Positions 52,064 to 60,076 of a DNA stretch of 64,000 nt are shown in pieces. The stretch lies in the NCBI GenBank assembly GCA_003963365.1, contig RXJG01000001.1, positions 124,001 to 188,000 of the forward strand, given 5' to 3'. The notes under the pieces were generated by a model. The model saw only the letters and a program-made list of their open reading frames with translations, did not search any database and was not told the DNA's origin. Made by a program: the position numbers and the translations under genes. The first letter of the stretch is position 1, and every line of letters starts with the position of its first letter. Source of the stretch: Sphingobacteriales bacterium. Lineage in GTDB: Bacteria; Bacteroidota; Bacteroidia; Chitinophagales; Chitinophagaceae.

Positions 52064-54637
52064 TTACTTTTTTTTCGCAGCTTTTTTTGGTGGGGCCTTT
52101 TTAGGTGTTACTGTTTTTTTAGCTGCAATTTTTACTTTCTTTTCAAATACACCGGGCATTTCAACTTCAATCATTTTTTTAACTTCTTCCAGGGAAACTG
52201 CTGTTAAATCTTCAGCGGTGTATTTGGAACCGTCAGCTCTTCTTCCAACCTTTATAATTTTCTTGTTAAACTTGATAATCGGACCCCAACGGGCATTTTC
52301 GATGGAAATCTTTTCGTCGGGCCATTGCTGAATAATGCGATTGGATTCTTTTTCAACCTTAGCATCTATCAATTCTTTTATGTCAGCGTTACTTAGGTTA
52401 TCAAAGTCATAACGTCTTGGCACATTAATGAAGATATCATTCCACTTAATGAATGGGCCAAACCTGCCTTTACCTTTTGTTACCGGCTTATCCTGGTAGG
52501 TAGCAATAGGGGCATCGGCTTGTTGTTTTTCTTTTATCAATTCGATAGCCCTTTCTAATTCCATATCTAACGGATCTTCGCCTTTTGGTATGGAGATAAA
52601 TTGTTCACCAAATTTTATATAAGGACCAAATCTTCCCACATTTACTGAAACATCCTGTCCTTCATATTCACCCAGTGTTAATGGGAGTTTGAACAGATCT
52701 AATGCTTCTTCCAACGAAATGGTTTCTATACTTTGTCCTTGTTTTAAACGGGCATATTTTGGCTTTTCCTCATCATCAGCATTCCCAATTTGTACCATGG
52801 GTCCGTATCGTCCCATTCTTGCAATAACCAGTTTGCCACTGGCAGGATCGTACCCCAACTCTCTTTCTCCGCTGGCCCTTTCTGCTGTTTCAATGGTTTT
52901 ATCTACATCTTTTTTAAAGGGGAGATAGAAATCATCAATCATTTTATTCCACTTAAGTTTACCTTCCGCTACCTCATCAAACTCTTCTTCTATTTTGGCC
53001 GTGAAACCATAATCCATAATATCATCAAAATACTTATTCAGGAAATCAGTTACTACCAATCCCAGGTCTGTGGGAAATAGTTTTGATTTTTCAGCACCAG
53101 TATTTTCGAGTTCGGTTACAGAAGAAATCTTATCGGCTTTTAGTTTAAGGATGCGGTATTCTCTTTTTACGCCTTCCTTATCTCTCTTCTCCACATAACC
53201 TCTTTTTAATATAGTTGAAATAGTTGGTGCATAAGTTGAAGGACGACCTATACCCAATTCTTCCAGTTTTTTTACCAGCGAGGCTTCGGTATATCTGGGT
53301 GATGGCCGGCTGAATCGCTCAATGGCATTCATTTCTTTTAATAATAATTTCATACCCACCGTTAATGGTGGTAACATACCTTCCTGGTCTTCTTCACTGT
53401 CTTCATCATCACGGTCTTCCCTGTATACTTTTAAGAATCCATCAAATTTCAGCACTTCACCCTGTGCGGTGAGTTCTTCGTTATTGGTAGATATATTGAT
53501 TTTTGCAATAGTCTTTTCAGTTTCTGCATCTGCCATCTGGCATGCCATGGTTCGTTTCCAGATCAGCTCATACAGTTTTTTGCAATCTGCATCTTCTACC
53601 GTCGTATTTTCCATATAAGTAGGGCGGATGGCTTCGTGTGCTTCCTGTGCAGATTCATTCTTGTTTTTGTATTTACGAAACTGGTGATACTCCTCTCCGT
53701 ACATTGATTTAACAGTATTAGTAATATCGCCCAATGCGGTATTACTCAGGTTCACACTATCTGTACGCATATAAGTGATCTTACCGCTTTCGTATAGTTT
53801 TTGCGCCAGTAACATGGTTCGGCTAACGCCATAACCTAATTTTCTGCTTGCTTCCTGTTGCAGGGTGGATGTAGTGAACGGGGGAGCAGGAGATTTTTTA
53901 CCTGGCTTAACCTGAATATCATTAACTGTGTATTTAGCACCAACACAGCTCTGCAGAAAACTTTGTGCATCTTCAGCTGTATTTTGTTTTTTACCTTCTG
54001 CGGTAAAAGTAACCTGGCGATTATTCAAATCGTTCGCAGTGAACTGCGCTTCTATTTTAAATGTACTGCTGGTATTAAAAGCATTGATCTCTCTTTCTCT
54101 TTCTGCAATCAGCCTTACTGCCACACTTTGTACCCGACCAGCACTGAGGTTACTGCCCATGCTCATTTTACGCCACAAAACGGGGCTTAATTCAAACCCA
54201 ACTATACGATCTAAAACACGACGTGCCTGTTGTGCCATCACCAGGTTCATATCCAATGTACGTGGGTTTTCAACGGCGTCTTTTATAGCTGGTTTGGTGA
54301 TTTCATGAAACACGATTCTTTTAGTGGTTTTGGGATCCAAACCAAGCACTTCACACAAATGCCAGCTGATGGCTTCTCCTTCACGGTCCTCATCCGTTGC
54401 CAGCCATACTTCCTCACTTTTATTAGCCAGTGATTTTAATTCCTTCACCACTTTTTCTTTCTCTGCCGGTACAATATAATGAGGCTTGTATTTATTCTCC
54501 GTATCAATACCCATTTCTGCTTTGGCCAGGTCACGGATATGTCCAAAACAACTCTTCACCTGGAAATCTTTTCCAAGAATTTTTTCAATGGTTTTAGCTT
54601 TGGCCGGAGACTCAACTATTAATAAATTTTTTGCCAT
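52064..54637 (-). CDS. topA: DNA topoisomerase I
   Basis: 857 residues from ATG 54637 (MAKNLLIVESPAKAKTIEKIL); two further codons lie upstream in frame. It relaxes negative supercoils. TOPRIM domain (about 1-115: WLATDEDREGEAISWHL), catalytic Tyr in ITYMRTDSVNLS (about 290-300), HEAIRPT and IGRPSTYAPTI as family marks. The C-terminus replaces zinc fingers with repeated topoisomerase C-terminal modules (GRYGPMVQIG, GRFGPYIKFG, GRFGPFIKWN, ARWGPIIKFN) and a Lys-rich tail (TVTPKKAPPKKAAKKK), a form common in Bacteroidota. Confidence 0.97.
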   Translation of the reverse strand: MAKNLLIVESPAKAKTIEKILGKDFQVKSCFGHIRDLAKAEMGIDTENKYKPHYIVPAEKEKVVKELKSLANKSEEVWLATDEDREGEAISWHLCEVLGLDPKTTKRIVFHEITKPAIKDAVENPRTLDMNLVMAQQARRVLDRIVGFELSPVLWRKMSMGSNLSAGRVQSVAVRLIAEREREINAFNTSSTFKIEAQFTANDLNNRQVTFTAEGKKQNTAEDAQSFLQSCVGAKYTVNDIQVKPGKKSPAPPFTTSTLQQEASRKLGYGVSRTMLLAQKLYESGKITYMRTDSVNLSNTALGDITNTVKSMYGEEYHQFRKYKNKNESAQEAHEAIRPTYMENTTVEDADCKKLYELIWKRTMACQMADAETEKTIAKINISTNNEELTAQGEVLKFDGFLKVYREDRDDEDSEEDQEGMLPPLTVGMKLLLKEMNAIERFSRPSPRYTEASLVKKLEELGIGRPSTYAPTISTILKRGYVEKRDKEGVKREYRILKLKADKISSVTELENTGAEKSKLFPTDLGLVVTDFLNKYFDDIMDYGFTAKIEEEFDEVAEGKLKWNKMIDDFYLPFKKDVDKTIETAERASGERELGYDPASGKLVIARMGRYGPMVQIGNADDEEKPKYARLKQGQSIETISLEEALDLFKLPLTLGEYEGQDVSVNVGRFGPYIKFGEQFISIPKGEDPLDMELERAIELIKEKQQADAPIATYQDKPVTKGKGRFGPFIKWNDIFINVPRRYDFDNLSNADIKELIDAKVEKESNRIIQQWPDEKISIENARWGPIIKFNKKIIKVGRRADGSKYTAEDLTAVSLEEVKKMIEVEMPGVFEKKVKIAAKKTVTPKKAPPKKAAKKK

Positions 54638-55001
54638 TAACACTTATTTTTTTTGGTTTCCAGGAACTTGGAAAAAGTAAAACAAAGGATTTTACACAAT
54701 GGTTCGCTGCTAAAATCCGCTGCAATATTATAAAAACAACAGCAAATGCAATTTTATTTCAGGGAAGACAGCTATTTTTTAAAAATATCTTTAAAATGAA
54801 TTTTGTTGACCTTTCCCAATTAGAAAAAACAAAATCTTTTTAATAAAAGACGCTTACGTACAGTTATAATTTAAAATTAATTTTAAAAAAATAGGATTGC
54901 CATAACAAATTAAAGCGTTTATTTCTTTGCACACACTTGCACTGGATAAATACTTTTTGTAACTTACCTGTGTAAGTACAACTTAACTTTAAATTTTTTT
55001 T
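54638..55001. other. Intergenic region, promoters only
   Basis: About 360 bp between the divergent topA and Hsp20 genes. A plus-strand frame at 54631-54843 overlaps the topA start and has no coding character. Candidate promoter words are present but none fits the consensus well. Confidence 0.4.
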
Positions 55002-55382
55002 ATGGACGGGCAAGTATTGAATATTAAATCAGGACAATTTATTGTTCATGGAGATTCATTAGATGTAAGTAATCAACTGCATTTTTCAGAAAATGAAAAA
55101 TCATTTTATTATGAATTGGAAGTGCCCGGTTTTAAGAAGAAACAATTACAATTGGTATTATTGGGTAATATGCTCCTGATTGAAGGTAATAAAAAAGAGA
55201 AGAAAATTAGTGCCCGCAGTAACAATGATTGTAACGAGTATTGTTTTAAAACAATACTTGATTTGCCCAACGAAATTGAACCGAAAAGAATAAAAGCATT
55301 CTTTAAAAAACAAATGCTTACGTTAGAGGTGCCGAAACTACGGCACAGTAAGGTGCGACCTTTGCGAATAATAATACAATAA
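55002..55382 (+). CDS. Hsp20/alpha-crystallin family protein
   Basis: 126 residues. A small heat-shock protein: alpha-crystallin domain about 30-118 with FYYELEVPGFKKKQLQLVLLGNMLLIEGNK and CFKTILDLPNEIEPKRIKAFFKKQMLTLEVPK (the A-x-x-x-n-G-v-L-like element is FKKQMLTLEV, without the usual Gly). The N-terminal arm is short and the C-terminal IIIQ may act as the I-x-I tail. It would bind unfolding proteins as an oligomer. Followed by a strong terminator. Confidence 0.87.
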   Translation: MDGQVLNIKSGQFIVHGDSLDVSNQLHFSENEKSFYYELEVPGFKKKQLQLVLLGNMLLIEGNKKEKKISARSNNDCNEYCFKTILDLPNEIEPKRIKAFFKKQMLTLEVPKLRHSKVRPLRIIIQ

Positions 55383-55407
55383 GAGTAATCAACGACTATG
55401 AAACAAT

Positions 55408-55438
55408 AAAGCCCCTCGCACAGGGGCTTTAATATTTT
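55408..55438. terminator. Terminator between Hsp20 and ytxJ
   Basis: Perfect 9-bp stem AAAGCCCCT/AGGGGCTTT with a CGCAC loop, followed by a T-rich run. It can serve both convergent genes. Confidence 0.88.
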
Positions 55439-55461
55439 TTGTATGACCCTGGGTTGTATTT

Positions 55462-55788
55462 TTACAAAGCCTGCTCAATCAGTTCATCCATATTAATACC
55501 TAAATGGCTTTCATCATAAATACATTCACCATTTTTAATGAGCAGCACTTGCGGAGATTCATGGTAAACCCCGAACATATCCGCTATTTTGTTTGAAAGA
55601 TCCCGATGCTGAATGAGGTCAAGTAAGTAGAAGTCGATATCATTTCCTGCAAAGTTTTTTTCAATGCGATGTTTTGCCAATATACTGGTATTGCATCGGG
55701 TACTGTGTTTAAAAATAACCTGCGGTTTGTTTTCTGATGCCGTTATAATATTATCAATTTCCTGGCGGTGCCTGAGTTCTTTCCACAT
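55462..55788 (-). CDS. ytxJ: YtxJ-type bacillithiol-linked monothiol protein
   Basis: 108 residues, thioredoxin-like fold of the YtxJ/DUF2847 family: VIFKHSTRCNTSILAK with the single active Cys, YLLDLIQHRDLSNKIADMFGVYHESPQVLLIKNGECIYDESH with the cis-Pro region. Thought to reduce bacillithiolated proteins or take part in thiol redox control. The presence fits a bacillithiol-using Bacteroidota. Just downstream of the 41-residue lipoprotein gene, 20 bp away. Confidence 0.9.
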   Translation of the reverse strand: MWKELRHRQEIDNIITASENKPQVIFKHSTRCNTSILAKHRIEKNFAGNDIDFYLLDLIQHRDLSNKIADMFGVYHESPQVLLIKNGECIYDESHLGINMDELIEQAL

Positions 55789-55808
55789 AAATCAATTACA
55801 ACTGCCTT

Positions 55809-55934
55809 TTATTTATTAAAGGGCTTTCTTGAATAAGTATAAGTAGAGGGGCAACCCAGTCTGCTGCTTGAGCATGAACTGATAAATATTGCAGTAATGC
55901 CAATTAATGCTGACAGAAGGAGGACTTTTTTCAT
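55809..55934 (-). CDS. 41-residue lipoprotein
   Basis: Begins MKKVLLLSALIGITAIFISS, then the lipobox cysteine in SSCSSSRLGC, and ends YTYSRKPFNK. The hydrophobic core and Cys21 make a clear lipoprotein signal; the mature peptide is only about 20 residues. It lies 20 bp upstream of ytxJ on the same strand. Very short lipoproteins of this form are seen in Bacteroidota and are usually missed by gene callers. Confidence 0.7.
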   Translation of the reverse strand: MKKVLLLSALIGITAIFISSCSSSRLGCPSTYTYSRKPFNK

Positions 55935-56075
55935 CGTTTGGATAGTTTGAGATTTTAAACGTTTTTTTCGCAAAAAAATTATTAGCAAAGTTACAATTCA
56001 CCACCCTTATTACCTAGTTAATTCAGGTAAAATTTGAGGCTTATGCCTGTTTATAGCTTAATCTTTCTTTTTCAA

Positions 56076-56107
56076 TTGTTTAGGATGGAAAAATATAAAT
56101 ACATTTG
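56076..56107 (+). promoter_or_regulatory. Promoter of the DnaQ-like exonuclease
   Basis: TTG at 56076-56078, a 21-bp spacer and TACATTTG at 56100-56107, close to the Bacteroidota consensus. The predicted leader is about 65 nt. Confidence 0.55.
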
Positions 56108-56179
56108 CATCTCAAAACCACCACGACCAATCATCAGCAAAACATTTTTCATAACTCAATTAACAACCCTAAACCTAGT

Positions 56180-56950
56180 ATGGCATTACAACTAACCCGT
56201 CCTATAGCCTTTATTGATCTTGAAACAACCGGAACTAACCTTGGCAGTGATCGTATTGTGGAAATTGCTATTGTAAAAATTCATCCTGATGGTACAAAGC
56301 TTGTGAAGCGAAAACTGATTAACCCGGAAATACCCATCCCGGCAGGTGCAACGGATATACATGGCATTACCGATGAAATGATAAAGGACGCCCCAACCTT
56401 CAGGCAGGTGGCCAATGAAATAAAACAGTTTATTGAAAACTGTGACCTGGGCGGGTACAATTCAAACCGGTTTGATATACCGCTGTTAATGGAAGAGTTT
56501 TTGCGGGTACCTTTAGAAGTGGATATGAAAGGTAGAAAAATGGTGGATGCGCAAAAGATATTTCATATGATGGAGCAGCGTACCTTAAGCGCAGCTTATA
56601 AATTCTATTGTAATAAATCGCTGGAAGATGCCCATAGTGCTGAAGCAGACGCTACCGCTACATGGGAAATATTAGAGGCGCAACTGGATAAGTATCCGCA
56701 GATTGGAAAGACGGTTGATGCAATTGTTAAGTTTACGGGTGAGGATAGTATTGTTGATTTTGCCCGTCGCTTTTTAATGGAGAATGGGAAAGAAGTATTT
56801 AATTTTGGTAAGCATAAGGGCAAACCGGTGGAAGAAGTTTTAAAAAGCGAACCACAGTATTATGATTGGATGATGAAAGGAGACTTTCCGTTACATACCA
56901 AACAAAAGCTTACTGAGATTTTGAACAGAACCCTGTTAAAAAAGCATTAA
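56180..56950 (+). CDS. DnaQ-like 3'-5' exonuclease
   Basis: 256 residues from ATG 56180 (MALQLTRPIAFIDLETTG); the upstream part of the frame is leader sequence. DEDDh exonuclease motifs: FIDLETTGTNLGSDRIVEIAIV (Exo I), GYNSNRFDIPLL (Exo II), HSAEADATAT (Exo III with His and Asp). The C-terminal 60 residues carry FNFGKHKGKPVEEVLKSEPQYYDWMMKG, a DUF3820-like module. Family members trim DNA or RNA 3' ends; whether it proofreads or repairs is not known. Probably monocistronic. Confidence 0.93.
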   Translation: MALQLTRPIAFIDLETTGTNLGSDRIVEIAIVKIHPDGTKLVKRKLINPEIPIPAGATDIHGITDEMIKDAPTFRQVANEIKQFIENCDLGGYNSNRFDIPLLMEEFLRVPLEVDMKGRKMVDAQKIFHMMEQRTLSAAYKFYCNKSLEDAHSAEADATATWEILEAQLDKYPQIGKTVDAIVKFTGEDSIVDFARRFLMENGKEVFNFGKHKGKPVEEVLKSEPQYYDWMMKGDFPLHTKQKLTEILNRTLLKKH

Positions 56951-57024
56951 ATCGGGTTATAGCTTAAATTTTAAATTTCGCTATTAACGCATATTGTATT
57001 TTAGAGTAAAATTATCTGTCCGGA

Positions 57025-57789
57025 TTGGAAAACATTGTTATTATACCAACCTACAACGAAAAGGAGAATATAGCTTCTATTCTCCAGCATGTATTTGGTA
57101 TGAATAAAGAGTTTCATGTACTGGTAGTAGATGACAGTTCTCCGGACGGTACGGCTCAAATTGTAAAAGATTTACAATTAAAATATCCCGGTCAGTTATT
57201 TATTGAAGAAAGAAAAGGTAAACTCGGTTTGGGCACTGCCTATATTCACGGATTTAAATGGTCTTTAGAAAAAGGCTACCAGTTTATTTTTGAAATGGAT
57301 GCTGATTTCTCACACAATCCTGATGATCTTGAACGACTGTATAATGCATGTAAAAATGAAGGAGCCGATGTGGCAGTTGGTTCCCGTTATGTAAAAAATG
57401 GTAAGGTTGCTAACTGGCCAGGCGACAGGGTGTTTCTTTCAAAAGGAGCATCATTATACACAAGATTAATAACATGGATGCCGGTAATGGATCCTACTGC
57501 CGGTTTTGTTTGTTATAAAAGAAAAGTATTGGAAGCAATGAACCTGGATGGAATAAGTTTTGTAGGATATGCTTTTCAGATTGAAATGAAATTTGCTGCC
57601 TGGAAGCTGCATTTTAAAATAAAAGAAGTGCCTATAACTTTTATTGACCGGAAGCTTGGTCAGTCTAAAATGAATAAAGGCATTGTGAAAGAAGGTATCC
57701 TTGGTGTGTTAAAATTACGCTGGCAAAGTATTTTTAAAGACTATCACAGTAAAATGAAAAACGGTTTTACTGAAACAAAAGTGGCTTAG
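57025..57789 (+). CDS. Polyprenyl-phosphate mannosyl/glycosyltransferase (GT2)
   Basis: 254 residues from a TTG at 57025; no ATG or GTG lies upstream before a stop. GT-A fold of the DPM1 type: VIIPTYNEKENI, VLVVDDSSPDGTAQIV, FIFEMDADFSHNP (DxD) and GSRYVKNG. QIEMKFAAWKLHFKIKEVPITFIDR near the end fits dolichyl/polyprenol-phosphate mannose synthases. It would make the lipid-linked sugar used by GT39-type enzymes such as that at 8148. The C-terminus lacks the extra GtrA membrane domain. Confidence 0.92.
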   Translation: MENIVIIPTYNEKENIASILQHVFGMNKEFHVLVVDDSSPDGTAQIVKDLQLKYPGQLFIEERKGKLGLGTAYIHGFKWSLEKGYQFIFEMDADFSHNPDDLERLYNACKNEGADVAVGSRYVKNGKVANWPGDRVFLSKGASLYTRLITWMPVMDPTAGFVCYKRKVLEAMNLDGISFVGYAFQIEMKFAAWKLHFKIKEVPITFIDRKLGQSKMNKGIVKEGILGVLKLRWQSIFKDYHSKMKNGFTETKVA

Positions 57790-57846
57790 CTTTTCCTGTT
57801 AAATAAAATTTCCTTTTACCATCTTCTTTCTTTTCTTTGTTGCCTG

Positions 57847-58719
57847 ATGAAGCAGGCCCTCATTAAATTACATGTTTCCGTTTTTCTTGCAGGTTTCACC
57901 GGTATACTTGGCAAACTTATTCAGCTTAATGAAGGGTTACTTGTGTGGTACCGGCTTTTTATTACGGTGGTAACTATGTGGCTGCTATTTTCCTTCATTA
58001 AAAAATTAACCCGCATCAGTAAAGCAGATATGCTGAAACTGGCAGGAGTTGGTTTTTTGGCAGCATTGCATTGGGTAACATTTTATGGCAGTATTAAATA
58101 TGCGAATGTATCGGTTGCCCTGGTTTGTTTTTCTGCAGTTGGATTTTTTACTGCATTGCTGGAGCCTTTTATTGTTGGCAGAAAGATAAACTGGACAGAA
58201 GTGTTATTAGGGTTGCTGGTGATGGTTGGTATTTATATCATCTTCCATTTTGATCCCCGCTATAAAACGGGTATTATACTGGGCATCACCTCCGCTTTAC
58301 TGATTGCGGTATCAATGATATTGCTGCGGCAGTTTGTGCAACGTATTAACGGAGAAACAGCACTTACTTATCAATTAACGGGAGGCTTGCTGTTGCTTAC
58401 TTTATGCATGCCTTTCTACCTGCATTTCTTCCCCGTAAAAACTGTTTTTCCGGGCACAGGTGACTGGGGCTGGCTATTAATTTTGTCGTGGCTTTGTTCT
58501 GTGTGGGCTTTTCAACTTACTACGCAGGCATTAAAAAAACTTTCAGCATTTACGGTTAATCTCACTTTTAACTTAGAACCGGTGTATGGTATTTTAATGG
58601 CTTTTATCTTTTTTAATGAAGCAAAAGACTTAAGCAATGGTTTTTATTTTGGGCTGGCATTAATTATTCTTTCGGTAGTATTACAAATGTGGCGGGTAAT
58701 TAAACTAAAAAAACATTAA
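57847..58719 (+). CDS. EamA-family (DMT superfamily) transporter
   Basis: 290 residues, ten predicted helices in two EamA repeats: LKLAGVGFLAALHWVTFYGSIKYANVSVALVCF (helices 3-4 of repeat one) and WLCSVWAFQLTTQALKKLSAFTVNLTFNLEPVYGILMAF (repeat two). Members export amino acids, nucleotides or other metabolites; the substrate is not known. The stop overlaps the convergent 58716 gene by 4 bp. It follows the mannosyltransferase by 57 bp. Confidence 0.92.
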   Translation: MKQALIKLHVSVFLAGFTGILGKLIQLNEGLLVWYRLFITVVTMWLLFSFIKKLTRISKADMLKLAGVGFLAALHWVTFYGSIKYANVSVALVCFSAVGFFTALLEPFIVGRKINWTEVLLGLLVMVGIYIIFHFDPRYKTGIILGITSALLIAVSMILLRQFVQRINGETALTYQLTGGLLLLTLCMPFYLHFFPVKTVFPGTGDWGWLLILSWLCSVWAFQLTTQALKKLSAFTVNLTFNLEPVYGILMAFIFFNEAKDLSNGFYFGLALIILSVVLQMWRVIKLKKH

Positions 58720-59435
58720 GCAGCCTGCGTACTGATAAACCTCACCAAACTTCTTTTAGCCACCGGCAGCAAAGTTTCTTCCACCGGGAAACTTAAATCC
58801 GTTTCAATGGCATAAACAGCCGGGTTCGGAAAGTCTTTTTTAATTCGTATTAATTCTGCTTTTATGTTTTCGTAACTGTTGGCAATATTTCTTTCCCAGT
58901 CATTGATAAACTCAGTTTTAATACTCCGGTATTTCTCATCATGCTTTTCAAAAAGACTAAGTCGGTACTGAAACACTTTGGTGCTACGGTAAGAACCTTC
59001 GCTCAAAAAGAAATAACCCTCTTTTGTATCCAGTGGAATTAACCCAACGGGGGCAATATTTAATTTATTTTCTACAAATTCATAAATCTCGGTGCCGTTG
59101 CTGATTGTAGTTTTCATTTTGCCGGCAGAATAATAGATGATATTCTCCAGTTCCTGCATCAGCTCATCATCTTCAATCATCTGTTCGTATAATATCTGTA
59201 GCTTTTGCATTTGCACTCCCGAAAGTTTTTTGGGGAACTGTTCCTGCAGGTAGCGTTTGTTTTCTCTGAAGGCCACCAAATTGTTATAATGAAAAATTAC
59301 ATCCGCCAGTTGCGGGTATAATTTATTCTCATCAAAATAGTGGTTAATTTCCTGGAGATAGGCAAGGAGTGTGTATTTTTTTAATTCAAAATCTATGTAG
59401 CCATCGGCAAACCAGGTTTCAGATAATGTCTTCAT
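58716..59435 (-). CDS. Conserved Bacteroidota protein of unknown function
   Basis: 239 residues, no signal peptide or membrane helix. Mixed helical protein with an acidic centre (YEQMIEDDELMQELENIIYYS) and conserved-looking FLSEGSYRSTKVFQYRLSLFE. The end (AIETDLSFPVEETLLPVAKRSLVRFI) is basic. I do not recognise a domain. Likely cytoplasmic; single gene with an upstream gap of 94 bp to the divergent phosphatase. Confidence 0.75.
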   Translation of the reverse strand: MKTLSETWFADGYIDFELKKYTLLAYLQEINHYFDENKLYPQLADVIFHYNNLVAFRENKRYLQEQFPKKLSGVQMQKLQILYEQMIEDDELMQELENIIYYSAGKMKTTISNGTEIYEFVENKLNIAPVGLIPLDTKEGYFFLSEGSYRSTKVFQYRLSLFEKHDEKYRSIKTEFINDWERNIANSYENIKAELIRIKKDFPNPAVYAIETDLSFPVEETLLPVAKRSLVRFISTQAA

Positions 59436-59529
59436 AGTTCAAATTTTTGGGTTTACTGGTAGTATGAATTTATAAAAAAGACCCGGTTTAAACAACAAAC
59501 GTTTAATTTTATCCTGTTAAAAATTTTCT

Positions 59530-60027
59530 ATGAAATTTGTTTTATCGTTTTTACTTTTCATTTCAGCAGCCGCCGCCAGCCAAACTGTTTATATTGTAAG
59601 ACATGCAGAAAAAGCAGCACAGGCTCCTAACATGAGCAGTGATGTGCCATTAAGTGAAGCCAGGGTTAAACGGGCTGAAGCATTAAAAAACCTGCTGCTG
59701 AATAAAAAAATCGCTTATATTTTTTCTACTGATAAAATAAGAACCAAATCAACCGCCAAACCATTAAGCGATGCTATTGGTGTGCCTGTTGACCTGTACA
59801 ATAACGATACACTGCTCAAATTTATTGAAAGGGTGAAGGCATTAAAGAAAAATGTGTTAATCATTGGCCATAGCAATACTATTGATGATATAGCCAATGC
59901 ATTATGCGGCGAAAAGAAAGTGCCCAATGATTTTGCCGATACTGATTACGATAATCTTTTAGTTGTGAAATTTAAAAAGAAGAAAATTTTATTTGAACAT
60001 AAAACGTATGGAGCAGAAACACAATAA
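59530..60027 (+). CDS. Histidine phosphatase family protein (exported)
   Basis: 165 residues with a short signal peptide (MKFVLSFLLFISAAAASQ). The RHG motif is YIVRHAEKA (phospho-His) and the second His lies in VLIIGHSNTIDDIA. RTKSTAKPLSDAIGV carries the conserved Arg. Family members hydrolyse phosphate esters or sugars in the periplasm; the substrate is unknown. Confidence 0.9.
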   Translation: MKFVLSFLLFISAAAASQTVYIVRHAEKAAQAPNMSSDVPLSEARVKRAEALKNLLLNKKIAYIFSTDKIRTKSTAKPLSDAIGVPVDLYNNDTLLKFIERVKALKKNVLIIGHSNTIDDIANALCGEKKVPNDFADTDYDNLLVVKFKKKKILFEHKTYGAETQ

Positions 60028-60030
60028 AAA

Positions 60031-60060
60031 AATCCCGCAATTAACTGCGGGATTTTTTTA
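60031..60060. terminator. Bidirectional terminator
   Basis: Perfect 9-bp stem AATCCCGCA/TGCGGGATT with a 6-base loop, A-run before and T-run after. It sits between the convergent phosphatase and E2 genes. Confidence 0.92.
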
Positions 60061-60076
60061 TTAATATGCCGGCGGT

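Noticed and set aside
54631-54843. Plus-strand frame overlapping the topA start
   Set aside because: It begins inside topA on the opposite strand and shows no coding features.
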